Source: Capra hircus (lineage: Eukaryota > Chordata > Mammalia > Artiodactyla > Bovidae). Taken from it: a stretch of 64,000 bases of DNA. Below, in pieces: positions 22,140 to 33,465 of the stretch. The notes under the pieces were generated by a model, which had not been told where the DNA came from, made no database searches, and was given only the letters and a program-made list of their open reading frames with translations. Location of the stretch: positions 46,484,134 to 46,548,133 of the forward strand of contig NC_030831.1 in assembly GCF_001704415.2 (NCBI RefSeq), given 5' to 3'. Position numbers and translations under genes: made by a program. Every line of letters begins with the position of its first letter. Within the stretch, counting starts at the first letter, position 1.

Positions 22140-23238
22140 TAGGGACAGGAAAACCTCTCCAATAAATGGTGCCAGGAAAATGGATGTCTACAGGTAAAAT
22201 AATTCATTTGGACCCTTCTCTCACATCATACACAAAAATCAGCTCAAAATGAATTACAAATTTAAGTGTAAGACCTGAAACTATAAAATGCCTAGAAAAA
22301 AAAAATGTAAGGAAAACACTCGATACACTGGTCTTGGTAATGAGTTCATGAATATGACACCCAAAACACAGGCAACAAAAACCAAAATTAACACATGGAT
22401 TACGTTAAACTAAAAGCACAGCAAAAGAAACTGAATTCTGTAGAATGGGAAACATATTTCCAAATAATTTACCTATAAGGGGTTAATCATCAACATATAT
22501 AAAGAAATATACATCTCAATGATAAAGAAAATCTAATAACCCAATTAAAAACGGCTAAAGACTTAACAGACTTTTCTCCAGAGAAGACATAAAAATGGCC
22601 AATAATATATGAAAAAAGTATTCATTGTCACTAATTATGAGGGAAATGTAAACCAAAACTACAGTGAGATACCATCTCATACCTGTCAGGAGGTTACTAT
22701 CAAAAAAACAAAAGACAACAAGTGTTGGTGAGGATGTAGAGAAATTGGAATCCTTACACACAGTGGGTGGAAGTCCAAAATGATGTAGTTGCTCTGGAAA
22801 ATGGTATGAACGTTCCTCAAAAAGTTGAAAATATAACTACCGTAAGAACCTGCCATCTCACTTCTGGGTATATATCCAAAAGAATGAAATCAGGTCCTTG
22901 AAAAGATAGTAGCATGCCTATGTTTGCTGCAGCACTATTCACAATAGCTAAGACATGGGATAAAAATCCTAACTGTCCATTGACAGATGAATGGATAAAG
23001 AAGAGATGGTAAATATATACAAGTAATGGAATATTACTCAGCCTTGTAAATGGAGATTCTTCGATATGCAACAATGTGGATGGTTCTTGAGGATATTATG
23101 CTAAGTGAGATAAGCCAGGCACAGAAAGACTAATACAGCGTGACTCCACTGAAATGAGATATCAAGGTCAAATTCATAAAATCAAAGACTGGATTGGTGG
23201 TTACCAGGAGCAAGGCGTAGGAGGAAATAGGGAGTTAT
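22140..23238 (+). mobile_element. L1 LINE fragment (ORF2 end and 3' UTR)
   Basis: Plus-strand L1 text: 'CTTCTGGGTATATATCCAAAAGAATGAAA', 'GCAGCACTATTCACAATAGC', 'GGAATATTACTCAGCCTTGTAAATGG', 'ATTATGCTAAGTGAGATAAGCCAGGCACAGAAAG', 'GGTGGTTACCAGGAGC'. These run in the order of a mammalian-wide L1M 3' end. Stops throughout, no function. Confidence 0.75.
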
Positions 23239-23325
23239 TTGGACAGGGAGGCCTGGCGTGCTGCGATTCATGGGGTCGCAAAGAGTCAGACATGACTGAG
23301 CGACTGAACTGAACTGAACTGAATC
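23239..23325 (+). mobile_element. BovB / Bov-A 3' end fragment
   Basis: Short piece 'GACAGGGAGGCCTGGCGTGCTG..GGGTCGCAAAGAGTCAGACATGACTGAGCGACTG' ending in (AACTG)3, the BovB-type tail. It sits at the end of the L1 fragment. Confidence 0.85.
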
Positions 23326-23616
23326 ATCAGGCATAAAGTTTCACTTTAGTAAGATGAACCACCTCTAGAGACCTGTTGTACACCGTGAACCAACAGTCAA
23401 CAATAATGTTTGCACGTTTAAAATTTGGTAGGAAAGCAGATTGCATGTTAAGTGTTCTTCCCACAATACAATAAAACAGTAACGAAAATTTCTTAAATGA
23501 CTTCTTAAAAAAGAAAGTGAGAGACATGACCAGGATATCTCTGGAAAGTTCCACTGTCTCTTCCAGTCTCCCTCGAGAGGAACACGGGTGAATGTGGCCT
23601 TGCATTGCTCTCTTAC

Positions 23617-23721
23617 CAGTGTCATCTTGAGTGCCAAAGAGTGTGATGAAGACATTGGCATCGGTGCCAGCATTCTTCTTGTCCCCAGTCTTTATGGTCA
23701 CTGAAAATGTGGTAGATTTAT
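23617..23721 (-). CDS. LOXHD1: LOXHD1 exon 11 (PLAT repeat 5, start)
   Basis: Exon of 105 nt. The acceptor is CTTCTTCTGGCAG with a long pyrimidine tract and the donor is GTAAGA. An inner TTTTCAG could also act as acceptor, but only the outer one keeps frame with exon 10 (AAA-G/AT gives K-D-K). It encodes DKSTTFSVTIKTGDKKNAGT and DANVFITLFGTQDDT. It is the shortest repeat-opening exon because the repeat is split at a different place (after GTQDDTG). Confidence 0.96.
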
Positions 23722-24672
23722 CTGCCAGAAGAAGAGTGTGGAGAAGTGAGTGGTAGATTGCACGTCCCGTGAAGGGAGGAGGGAGATAGCATATTGAGCA
23801 CGTTTCTCTGCTTAGGTTGACTGTTTCTAGGAGTCACTTTCCTTGCCATATGTGTTGTTCTGTAGTTGCCTTTAGTCTGGAAACTTCCAGAAGGCAGAGA
23901 TGAGACTCCCCACCCCTACTTCCAGCTCACACAGGAAACCCTCAATCAGTAAAGTTGTAGGATGCTTAAGGAAGACTTGGAGTGACTGTGGGGTTCAAAG
24001 AGTCATCAGCCAGGAACCCTGGTCTGACTCCTCCAGGTTGGGAAGTTTTAAGGATGCGAGTTTCAAGGAAGGGAGCACAAGCATCCTAGCAGTCTTGAAA
24101 GTTCATAATTCCCCTTGACAAAAATATTCGTATTGGGAGTCTATAATGAGCCGGGAGGGGAGGACGCAAGACTAAGTCAAAGGAAAGGAAAGTCGCTCAG
24201 TCGTGTCTGACTCTTTGCGATCCCATGGACTGTAGCCTACCAGGCTCCTCTGTCCATGGGATTTTCCAGGCAAGAGTACTGGAGTAGATTGCCATTTCCT
24301 TCTCCAGGGGATCTTCCCAACTCAGGGATCGAACCCAGGTCCCCCACATTGTAGACAGACGCTTTACCGTCTGAGCCACCGGGGAAGTCTAAGTCAAAAC
24401 CAGCTGTAACTATTCTGTTCTATTCCATTCCATTCCTGATAATAACTCCATGCTAAGCCATGCACTTTATAGCCAGCTATATGCTAGACATGTGAGAACA
24501 CGCCCCTGTCACCTTCCCATTCTTGCCATGGAAGAGTGAGAGGGCAGCTCAGATAGATTCCCAGAGAAGGAAGTGCCTGGAGTCCACAGTGGAGAGGAAG
24601 ATGGAGACCTATCTGGGGAAAGACAGAGGGGAGGGGTGCTGGAGGGAAGAAATCAGCTCTAGTTTAGGAAAC
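23722..24672 (-). other. LOXHD1: Intron between exons 11 and 10
   Basis: 951 bases with one Bov-tA (24182-24388). The rest is unassigned. Confidence 0.75.
24182..24388 (-). mobile_element. Bov-tA SINE
   Basis: Full-length reverse copy with an intact-looking B-box (GGGATCGAACCCAGG on the plus strand). A 10-bp duplication CTAAGTCAAA (24172-24181 and 24389-24398) flanks it, a perfect match that suggests a fairly young insertion. Confidence 0.95.
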
Positions 24673-24839
24673 CTTTCTGCTCCAGGGCCAGGTTGTCGAG
24701 GGGGGTGCTGTCACCACCTCCCCCGCCCTCCTCCGCGCTTGGTGGCAGCACATAGGATTCGTCCACTGGCAACAGCTCCCTGGACAGCTGGCCATCGTCC
24801 TCCTCCACGGCCAGCCAGCGTTGGCACGGGAAGTAGTAC
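24673..24839 (-). CDS. LOXHD1: LOXHD1 exon 10 (PLAT repeat 4, end, plus Gly-rich linker)
   Basis: Exon of 167 nt, acceptor CTTCCCGCACAG before GTACTAC, weak donor GTTTCC. It starts with one base (exon 9 supplies AC, forming Thr) and ends with one. It encodes YYFPCQRWLAVEEDDGQLSR, then ELLPVDESYVLPPSAEEGGG and a glycine run before STPLDNLALEQK. The EGGGGD run is a flexible linker between repeats 4 and 5 and is coded by a GC-rich stretch that may vary in length. Confidence 0.96.
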
Positions 24840-25023
24840 CTGTGCGGGAAGGGAATAGGGGAAGTTTGGGAATGTCTCTTTGAGAAGGTCTCATGAAAAA
24901 GCAGTCATGGCTGAGACACAAGAGGCCCTCATGGGGCCCAAATGCTCCCCTGTCTGCCCCCACACCCCAGCACTGCCCTCCCATCCTACCTAGGATTCAC
25001 CCCACTAGTTGCTTGCCTGGTGG

Positions 25024-25226
25024 TGGTTTAGCCGCCAAGTCATGTCCGACTCTTGTGACCCCATGGACTGTAGCCTGCCTGGCTCCTCTGTCTATGGGTT
25101 TTCCCAGGCAAGAATGCCGGAGTGGGTTGCCATTTCCTACTAGAGGGGATCTTCCCAACCCAGGGATCAAACTCAGCTCTCCTGCTTTGCAGACAGATTC
25201 TTTACCAACTGAACTACAAAGGAATC
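25024..25226 (-). mobile_element. Bov-tA SINE
   Basis: Reverse full-length copy, with body from 25030 and head to about 25220. The flanks share GTTGCCTGG-like text (GCTTGCCTGG before, GTTTGCCTGG after), a probable target duplication. Confidence 0.88.
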
Positions 25227-25659
25227 CAGTTTGCCTGGAAGTCAATGCTTGCCTGGAGTAGATGACAAACGTGGGATGTGGTTTCCATACACCACATGGA
25301 AAAAGGCTGTGTTAACAGTGCTTGGAATCAGGGTCACATAGGAGGAATCTGTAGAAAAAGGGGTTTCTGGGGATTGTTCTGGCCTTTTCTAGAATCAATC
25401 TATTAGCCAGAGCTACTTTGGCAGAGAATACTGTACACAGGAAGTGCTTCGTACCTAAAGGATTGTAATGGAATGACCCACTTAAGCTTCTGAAAGATTC
25501 AAAGAATATGACCTTTAAGGAGCTGGCACAGCAGACAGAGGACACCATCCAGGGAAGGGAGGTCCGAGTTAAACTCCTCAGTGGAGAGGCTGAACCCAGT
25601 GCAAGGGAGGAGCTGGGATGGAAGGGAAGGCAGGACGAGGGCTGGGAGAAGCAGCAGAG

Positions 25660-26050
25660 AGTGGGGACTAAGGACTCGCCTCTAGAGCCAGACTGGGTTT
25701 GAATCCTGGCTCTGCCACCTACAGTCCCATGAGACTGAACAAGTTTCTTTACAACTCTTTCTGTGAGAGTTGCCAGATTTAGCCTGCAGAATCACAGGAC
25801 TCCCAGTTAAATTGGAATTTTAGATGAGCAAGGAATAATATTTGGGACACACTTACACTAAAATATTATTCTTTTGCTTATCTGACTTTCAAATTTAAGT
25901 GGCCATTCTACATTTTATCTGGCAACCCTCTATAGAATGAGGATAATGTTGCCTATTTCAAAGGCAGTGGTGAGAATTACATGAGTTAAACATTTTTAAG
26001 TGCTTAAATTGCCTGGCTGTTGGTACATTCTTGGTTAAAAATTCACTAAT
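25660..26050 (+). repeat. MIR SINE split by a palindromic element
   Basis: The left part 'GAGCCAGACTGGGTTTGAATCCTGGCTCTGCCACCTAC' is the MIR head and core. The right part 'AGAATGAGGATAATGTTGCC..GAGAATTACATGAGTTAAAC..AAGTGCTTAAATTGCCTGGC' is the MIR 3' part. They are separated by the inverted-repeat element at 25764-25931. Confidence 0.65.
25764..25931. mobile_element. Palindromic element with long inverted arms (DNA-transposon-like)
   Basis: The left arm starts GAGAGTTGCCAGATTTAG and the right arm ends TTATCTGGCAACCCTC. The two arms of about 75 bases pair over most of their length, for example AGTTAAATTGGAATTTTAGAT against the reverse of ATCTGACTTTCAAATTTAAGT. It could fold into one long hairpin. 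Its terminal repeats and size suggest a non-autonomous DNA transposon. I recall similar palindromes as dispersed mammalian repeats but cannot give the name. Confidence 0.6.
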
Positions 26051-26417
26051 ACTTTGATAGTAATGATGATGACAATGGTGATGGTGATACTTCCTTTCTT
26101 TGTCTTCAGCCCAAGCCTGGGATTTCTTGAGGCTGTAGGATGGACAGTTCACCATTGGGCCCCTGGGCTCACAGAACAACTCAGAGGGTTTGGGGACAGA
26201 CCATCTCTAAGTTGGGGCTGCTGCACCCCATCCCTACCACTGTCCAGGTGCATAAGATGCATTCAGAGACGAATCAAAGTCTGGAGAGGCTGGGAACAGT
26301 GTAGACTGGGGGTCTCATCCCTTTCTGAGCCCCACACCCTCCCACAGGCCTAACTGCCTCCCATCAGCGTGTGAGAGGAGCAGGGCCAGTGGCGTGGAGG
26401 TGCAACTGTGCTTCGAA

Positions 26418-26738
26418 AGTGAAAGTGAAAGTCACTCAGTCATGTCCAGCTCTTTGCAACCCCATGGACTAAACAGTCGATGGAATTCTCCAGGCCAGAA
26501 TACTGGAGTGGGTAGCCATTCTTTTCTCCAGGGGATCTTCCCAACCCAGGGATCAAACCCAGATCTCCCCCCTTTGCAGGCAGATTCTTCACCAGCTGAG
26601 CCACCAGGGAAGCCCAAGAATACTGGAATGGGTAGCCTATCCCTTCTCCAGCGGATCTTCCCCACTCAGGAATCGAACGGGGGGTCTCCTGCATTGCAGG
26701 CGGATTCTTTACCAACTGAGCTATCAGGGAAGCCCTCC
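26418..26738 (-). mobile_element. Bov-tA SINE with a second tRNA-headed unit in tandem
   Basis: Reverse orientation. A complete unit (26418-26616, ending GCCACCAGGGAAGCCC) is directly followed by a second head unit (26617-26738: AAGAATACTGGAATGGG..GAGCTATCAGGGAAGCCC). Two B-boxes are visible (about 26540-26560 and 26665-26690). The same tandem form occurs at 54027-54334. Confidence 0.88.
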
Positions 26739-26984
26739 CATAGCTATGCATCAAGGGATATGGATTTAAAGGGTGGGAGAAGCTCAGCCTTGAGAGAGAC
26801 AAACTAGATTGCTTTGAAATTAGTGTTTAAGTGAAAAATGCATATTGTTCCACTTTCAGCCTTTTAAATGTATGAATGGAAAAGTTAAATTTTTCTTCAA
26901 CCAAATAATTTATGAATAATAGGCTTTAGTTCTAAATTATGGCCAATTAAAGGAGAGAGACAGAAATAAAGAACAGAGTGGGGT

Positions 26985-27330
26985 TGGGGCCGCGGAGGAG
27001 TAATGAGAGTGTGGGAGGCTGGAGGAGGACAGAGACAGAAGGAGACAGAGGCATAAGGAGCTGGAGAGACTTATACTAGGAGACAGAACAGTCAGCAAGA
27101 CAGAAAGGGGCGGGCGCAAGCCCTCCCACACCCGCGAAGAGCGCATGCGTAAGGCATCAGCGCCTGTCTTCTGGGCGCATCACCCCTGCTGTCTTTGAGG
27201 AGAAGTTAGAGGTGCTCAGCACGCCCACTGCAGCAGCATCGCGGCCCGAGCCTCCGGATCCCGCTCCCTGGGGGGAGAACCGGAGCCAGAGGTCGGACGG
27301 GCCTGAGTGCCGGCCATTTAGCCTCCACCC
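26985..27330. promoter_or_regulatory. CpG-rich block with NRF1-like motif inside the large intron
   Basis: About 20 CpG dinucleotides in roughly 340 bases, in a window where CpG is otherwise scarce outside the Glu-rich exon region. Near 27140-27150 there is GCGCATGCG, the core of the NRF1 motif, and near 27312 a CCGGCCATTT box similar to a YY1 site. An A/G-rich stretch (26945-27110) lies next to it. It may be a small CpG island acting as an enhancer or an alternative promoter. Motifs alone do not prove this. Confidence 0.35.
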
Positions 27331-30110
27331 CCAATGATGTCAACAAGCACCCACAGGAGGTCTAGCGGAGGCCTGGACCTCTGGGCCAGTGTCCTCCCCT
27401 TCCTCTCACAGGAGGAATAAATCCTGCTCCAGGGGGCCTGGGGAGGGCACTAGGTGGCTGTTTTTCAGGAGTGAAGGAGAAGAGAGGCGTGCAGGTGTTG
27501 TGGTTGGGTGCCCACCACTCCAGCCAGGGCAATGGAAGGAATAGGCAGAGCTGGGGTCAACAGGAGGTTTAAACTGAGTGTGGAAGCAAAGCTCGAGGCC
27601 CCTAAAAGGTTGAGTTTCACTTGAAAGTAAAACTGGAATGAGCGGATTGCACACTGAAACCTGTAAAATGTATTTAATGCATGGCCTTTCCCATTTTGTG
27701 CGTAAAGGCTGAAGCTCATCAGATATGCCCACTGGTGTTACCGGAAGAGTGGAGTGACAGCAGAGTGGGTCTGGGGCTCAGGGACTCTGGGTTTGCGCCT
27801 CTGGTCTTCCCCTAACATGCTGCATGGCCCCTGCACCCCAAGTTTCATCACATTAAGGCTGGGTGAAATCATCTGTCAGGTCTTTTCTGTCTCAACATTC
27901 TGTGAACCTCACACCGCCCCCCGCCCCAAATCCTGGAGGAGTGAGGGGTTTTGGAGAATATCTTCCTGTTAGGTGAAACTTACGGAGGAAAAGAATTCAC
28001 TTTTTGACCAACCCTCGCTGGAAAGCCCACCCAACATATTTGCCACTTGTAATGGCATTCAAGAATAACATCTGTCTTTCACAATTCAGGGTCTTATGAG
28101 ATCAATCAGAACAGGAATCTATGTCTTAGGGCTCAAACCAGAGGTGGAAAAAGGCTATCTGATCGAGTGTGGACAGAGCTCAGAACACTAAATACATTCC
28201 TAACTTCTGTGGCATTTGCTTTCTTCCTCTCTGAAGTTGAGGTGATTTGATTTTATTGCAGATCTATATAAAAAAAATAGCTAAAGTATTAGAGGAGGAA
28301 GGACGATGTGGCAAACCTCATTTAGTCAACAAGGAAGGGGGCGAGGAAGCAGCAGAGAGAAGGACTTAACAAAGACGCCCTGATTCAAGACAACACACTC
28401 CCAAATGTCCGCCCATTTCTGTTATGTATTCAGAAACGAAAACATCAGAGATTCATAGCTTTAGAGGTGAGGAGGACTTTGAATTTTTAAGTGTTTGCTA
28501 ATGTACTTGGAATCTCTGGGCTGTAAGGGGTCTTTAGGACCCAGTGCACAATTGGTCACATCTCCTCCCACTGTAAGGAAGAGCATGGAAACACACTGAG
28601 GAAAAGCCTCCACCAGCCTGGATGTCTGAGAGATCGCAGTGATTCTCAACATATATGCCCCTGATCCCTTCCCCCCATGACATGTGTTATGAGCAAGAAC
28701 TAAGCTCCCATTGTGTGAGGCCACTGACATTTTAGGGCCACTTGTTATCTAGCAGAACTTAGCCTATTCTGACTGATACAACTTGGGATACCACATGGAC
28801 GTGATTGTCAAAATAAGTGGTCGCTGAAGTGATGAGAAAGGAAGAGGTTGCCCAGGAGCATGTATTTAAAGTGTCTCTGCCAGAAGTCAGGCAAACTGAA
28901 CACCCCACGAGCTCAGAGTCTCCTCACCCCTTGCCGTCCACAGCCACTGGCATACATGGGCACCACAGGAATCAAGCGAGTCAAAAGGCATGGGCCTCTT
29001 CAGGTGACACGTTCTTAATTCCTCCTTCAGAATTCCTGCCACAACTCCTAGGTTTCTTAATCAGCCACTATTCTTTTCTTGAAGATGCATTTTCTCTTTT
29101 CCATCAGCCCCCTTAGAATGTGGTGCCTGACGTCACCCCAAGGCTCAGGAAGTGTCTGAGCAGAGCCCGGGAGAGGAGAGGTCTGACTCTCCTCATTCCA
29201 AGTGTGATGGGACTGTCAACGTGAACATCAACCTGACACTTTTTAAATGTTTTTTTCCAGAGAGGCCAGTGGTGGAGACTCCCAGGCTACAGTCCCCAGA
29301 CAAACTGTCTCAACTTCACAGTTTGCTCCCTGCCCAAGGGACTAGCGGCCTCCTTATATGAGAGGATGTGAGTCTGTGGGTAGAGCCCCGGTCAACCCAT
29401 GGGAGACCTCAGACCCCAGGACAACGCACTCAGAGCCATTCACAGCTGCAAACCACCATTAAAAAGACTTTCCACATCATTTGATCACGGACCCTGACAG
29501 CTTGAGACTCCTCTAAAAGATCTCAAGCACTCTCTATTTGGAAAATAATTATTCTTTTTTTTCTGCAATTGAGTTGCAGATCAATAAATCTTTGGCCTCC
29601 ACTTCCCCCAGTCCCCTCCTCCTGGGGTTTTGAGCTCAGACTCAGCTGCCCTCCAGAGCAATGGTCTCAGAGGCCAGAAGGGCTCCAAGGGGTCCTGCTG
29701 ACACTCCGCTGAATCTGTCCAGCTCTGCACATCAGACCCCTGGGGCCACTGTGGCTCTGTCTGGGTGACCTCACGGCGGCGGCAGGGGCTCTGGGCATCA
29801 CACCCTCTCTTGAGCCTGTCTGCTCAGAAAGCATCTCCCGAGGGGGCCTGACAGCAGCTGACATCTCCCTGCTCCTTCCCCCCAGCTCCCATGCTCAGCT
29901 TCAGCAGGGTGCCCATGGAATGCCACCAGCCAGGAGCCTGGATGTGTTCTCAGTGTGGCTTTTGAGCCCCTTCACCCTGTCTTGCCGCCCTCTCCAGTGT
30001 TCTTCTCCTGTTTCCTATCCTCCATGATCCTCACGCTGAAGAAAAACACAGTGACCCACTGCATCCCGTATGTGCCCCCTGGCTCTCCACCTCTGTGCCA
30101 CCTGAATCAC

Positions 30111-30185
30111 ATTTTCCAACCACTTTTAATGCCCTCTGTTTCAAGCACTCAAACATCCAAGAGCTGCTTGTTCATAAAGGCACAT
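30111..30185 (+). repeat. 75-bp direct repeat, left copy
   Basis: It starts ATTTTCCAAC and ends CATAAAGGCACAT. The second copy is at 31005-31079 with 3 differences in 75. The two copies exactly bracket the L1 insertion at 30186-31004. Confidence 0.93.
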
Positions 30186-31004
30186 TTTTTTTTTAATTTT
30201 TAAAATACTTTAACAGCCATGGGTGTACATAAGTTCCCAATCCTGAACCCCCTCCCACCTCCCACCCCATATCATCTCTCTGGATCATCCCCATGCACTA
30301 GCCCCAAGCATCCTGCATCCTGTATCGAACATAGACTGGCGATTCGTTTCTTACATGATAGTATACATGTTTCAATGCCATTCTCCCAAATCATCCCACC
30401 CTCTTCCTCTCCCACAGAGTCCAAAAGTCCTTTCTATACATCTGTGTCTCTTTTGCTGTCTCACATACAAGGTTATCATTACCATCTTTCTAAATTCCAT
30501 ATTCCATATATATGTGTTAGTATACTGTATTGGTGTTTTTCTTTCTGGCTTACTTCACTCTGTATAATAGGCTCCAGTTTCATCCACCTCATTAGAACTG
30601 ATTCAAATATATTCTTTTTAATGGCTGAGAAATACTTCATTGTGTATATGTACCACAGCTTTCTTATCCATTCATCTGCTGATGGACATCTAGGTTGTTT
30701 CCATGCCCTGGCTATTATAAACAGTGCTGCGATGAACATTGGGGTACACATGTCTCTTTCAATATTGGTTTCCTCCAGTGGGATTGCTGGGTCATAAGGC
30801 AGTTCTATTTGCAATTTTTTAAGGAATCTCCACACTGTTCTCCATAGTGGCTGTACTAGTTTGCATTCTCACCAACAGTGTAAGAGGGATCCCTTTTCTC
30901 CACACCCTCTCCAGCATTTATTGCTTGTAGACTTTTGGATCACTGCCATTCTGACTGGTGTGAAATGGTACCTCACAGTGGTCTTGATTTGCATTTCTCT
31001 GATA
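30186..31004 (-). mobile_element. 5'-truncated L1 LINE (ORF2 C-terminus and 3' end)
   Basis: In reverse orientation, with a T-rich run (30185-30203) as the poly-A tail. It then passes through the 3' UTR and the C-terminal part of ORF2. The minus-strand read 30479-30835 (118 codons) includes LQIELPYDPAIPLEETNIER and WYIYTMKYFSAIKKN, typical of L1 ORF2. It ends abruptly at 31004 within ORF2. The coding piece has stayed open for 118 codons, so the copy is not ancient. Confidence 0.92.
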
Positions 31005-31079
31005 ATTTTCCAACTGCTTTTAATGTCCTCTGTTTCAAGCACTCAAACATCCAAGAGCTGCTTGTTCATAAAGGCACAT
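31005..31079 (+). repeat. 75-bp direct repeat, right copy
   Basis: Copy of 30111-30185 (72 of 75 identical). It follows the truncated 5' end of the L1. Confidence 0.93.
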
Positions 31080-31364
31080 CTTGATGCCACCTTGGATAAA
31101 AGAGCAGCCTGATCACCTACCATCACACCCTCCTCCCCCGTCCCCTCAATGTTCTAGGTTACCACGCGGAGACCAGCACCTGCTCGCCCTGCAGTCCCTG
31201 TGCTGTCCCTGCCTCCCTGGCTGTCAGCTCCTCAACCACCCTGCACATTCTCCTGCCCCATTTCCTAGCTGTCTGGCCACTTTTAGATGTTGACTCACTG
31301 GAACCTTCCTGCTCAGAGAAAGAACGGATACTGCCTTTTACTGGATGTTGGGCCCCCTGACACA

Positions 31365-31560
31365 CAGTACCTCACTTAGTCCTTGCAATGATTTTGTGAA
31401 AGAGTTTCTTTATGCCCATTGTATGAATGGAAGAACTGAGACTCAAGAGGTGACTGCCCAGGCCACACAGGCAAAGAGTGGAAGAGAAAGGAATTAAACC
31501 TGAACTACCTCCCATCATAGGTTTCTGCTCTTCAGAGGTGGTGTCTGAGCCAGTTGCTTA
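31365..31560 (-). repeat. MIR SINE fragment
   Basis: Reverse MIR text 'TACCTCACTTAGTCCTTGCAATGATTTTGTGAAAG..GCCCATTGTATGAATGGAAGAACTGAGACTCAAGAGGTGACTGCCCAGGCCACACAGGC'. Confidence 0.5.
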
Positions 31561-31589
31561 GCTGGCAGCACTTAGCATGGCTCGTGTTT

Positions 31590-32250
31590 GTTGAATGAAT
31601 GAATGAACACATCAAGCGTAATTTTATCTATTAGTTGACTTAATAAGTATCGATAGTGTGCCTATTACATGCCGGGCACTCTTCTAGGGACTGGGTGGTG
31701 AGGGGCAGACACAGCAGCGAACAAAACAGATGAAGTTATTTCTCCATTCAGGGGACCTCATATTCTATATCAGAGAGGAAGAATGACTAAATGGAGCAGT
31801 GTATTGTAAGTCAGTGATGTGGGGAAAGTAAACAGAGGAGGAGGAATGAAAGGTCCAGGGCTGGGAGTGGGGCCTTGCTGAGCCGGTGGGACCTAAGCAG
31901 AGACCCACCTAGACAAAGGATGAGCGAGCCATCGGGGCAGGGAGGGGACAGCACACGCAAAGGCCCTGAGGGGGGACCACGTCTGCTGGCTTCAAGGAAC
32001 AGCAAGGAGTGAGCCAAAGGGGTGGGACCGGCCACTGGATGTGCTCTCGCTCATACTGTGACAGACCCAGGAGCCTCTGCGCGGCGTGAGCAGAGAAGGC
32101 ACATGGCCTGGGGGTCTGGACAGCTGCAGACACAGGCAGGGCCTGGGTGAGGCGGAGGGGCCAGCCAGGAGGCTTTGACCAGAAGGTGCTGAAGATGGGG
32201 AGGGGCGTCTGACAGCTTTTTTGACAGAAGGGGCAATGGATGGAGAGGTG
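31590..32250 (-). repeat. L2 LINE fragment
   Basis: Reverse L2 text: 'GTTGAATGAATGAATGAACACATC..TGTGCCTATTACATGCCGGGCACTCTTCTAGGGACTGGG..AGCAGCGAACAAAACAGATGAAG' and 'GCAAAGGCCCTGAGGGGGGACC..AAGGAACAGCAAGGAG'. The same family recurs at 58740-59735. Confidence 0.55.
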
Positions 32251-33254
32251 GGGAGCGGCAGAGAGGAGATACGGGCACCCAGTCTGCAAGGAGACCAGTG
32301 ACCGTGTCCAGAACAGCTCAGCGTGCCTTCACTCTTCTGGCCGCAGAGGTCTTATTCCTGAGCTAACAAAGGTCATGGAAGGTCGTGGCACTCTTGAGAA
32401 GACAGTTCCTCTCCCAGAGAGAGAAGACTCACTGCTCTCATTCTGCTTCCAACGAATGGCCACGGTTTTACATCTCTCTCCCAGGGGCAGGCTTTGCTCA
32501 GAGCCGCTCTCTGCTTGCCCATGGCTGGAGCCAGCTGAGCACAGAGCCCTTACTGCTGCTTCAATACCAACAAAGCAAAGTAAAGAAACCATGCAACACG
32601 AACAAGGAAGGAGTGGAGGAAGGAAAAAGTAAGGGCGGGGACAAGGAGAGGGGAGTGATGAGAAGGGTCCATCACAAGAGTGATAAAGATAGAAGACACT
32701 TGAGCAAATGTAACAGGAACCTGTAGCCTGTGTGAAGCAAGTGTAGAAAATGTGTAGAAAATGGCCTGACTGAGATACTCAGGGAGCACCTGGAGAGACA
32801 GAAATGTGTGCCTGGGGGAGCACTTCATGGTCTAAATGCGCAATTCTCTGCACATACATTTAACAGCAAAATGATCAAAATTCCAACAGGGTTTTTTAAA
32901 AAGTCACCCAATGTCTTAAGTTGAAACGGTAAGAACAGCTAATATTCTTAATAATGAAAGAAGACAAGTATGGACAGAAATTAAAACAGATTATAGAGCT
33001 GCAATAATTTTCAAGTATGTTGGGCTGGCCCAGAGATGCCAAATCAACTGAACAGAGTTCACTGACCCTAACCAGGCTGCACGGGATGTTCCCAGTTTGT
33101 CCCTGTCCTTACATTTTTTTGGAGCACTTTGTCTTTGTCAAGATTAAATGCTTTCTTTAGATTTTGAGGCCATCTTGAGATGTAAGTTGGGCTATTATCT
33201 TTAAACCCATTTATCAGAAGAGCAAATGAAAGCTCATGAAGATGGAGTTTGGGA

Positions 33255-33465
33255 TTGACATGTACACACTATTATATTTAAAATAGATAACCAATAAGGA
33301 GCTATTATATAGCACAGGAAACTCAGTCTACTAACCTGAATGGGAAAAGAATTTGAAAAAGAATGGATAGTTGTATGGATATAACTGAATCACTTTGCTG
33401 TACACCTGTAACCAATACATGATTGTTAATCAACTATACTGCAATATAAAATAAAAAGTTTTGAT
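33255..33465 (+). mobile_element. L1 LINE 3' end (ruminant type)
   Basis: 'TTATATTTAAAATAGATAACCAATAAGG', 'TATATAGCACAGGAAACTCAG', 'CTGAATCACTTTGCTGTACACCTG' and 'AATCAACTATACTGCAATATAAAATAAAAAG' are the characteristic 3' UTR end of ruminant L1. Truncated at the 5' side. Confidence 0.78.

Larger units (their letters stand above)
19904..23616 (-). other. LOXHD1: Intron between exons 12 and 11
   Basis: 3.7 kb, mostly old repeats: MIR pieces (20085-20230, 20530-20765, 20880-21275), a SINE inside a MIR (20994-21202), a long L1 piece (22140-23238) and a BovB end (23239-23325). 21320-22139 shows nothing I can name. Confidence 0.7.

Noticed and set aside
30479..30835. 118-codon minus-strand frame as a possible gene
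   Set aside because: It is the C-terminal part of L1 ORF2 in a 5'-truncated element.
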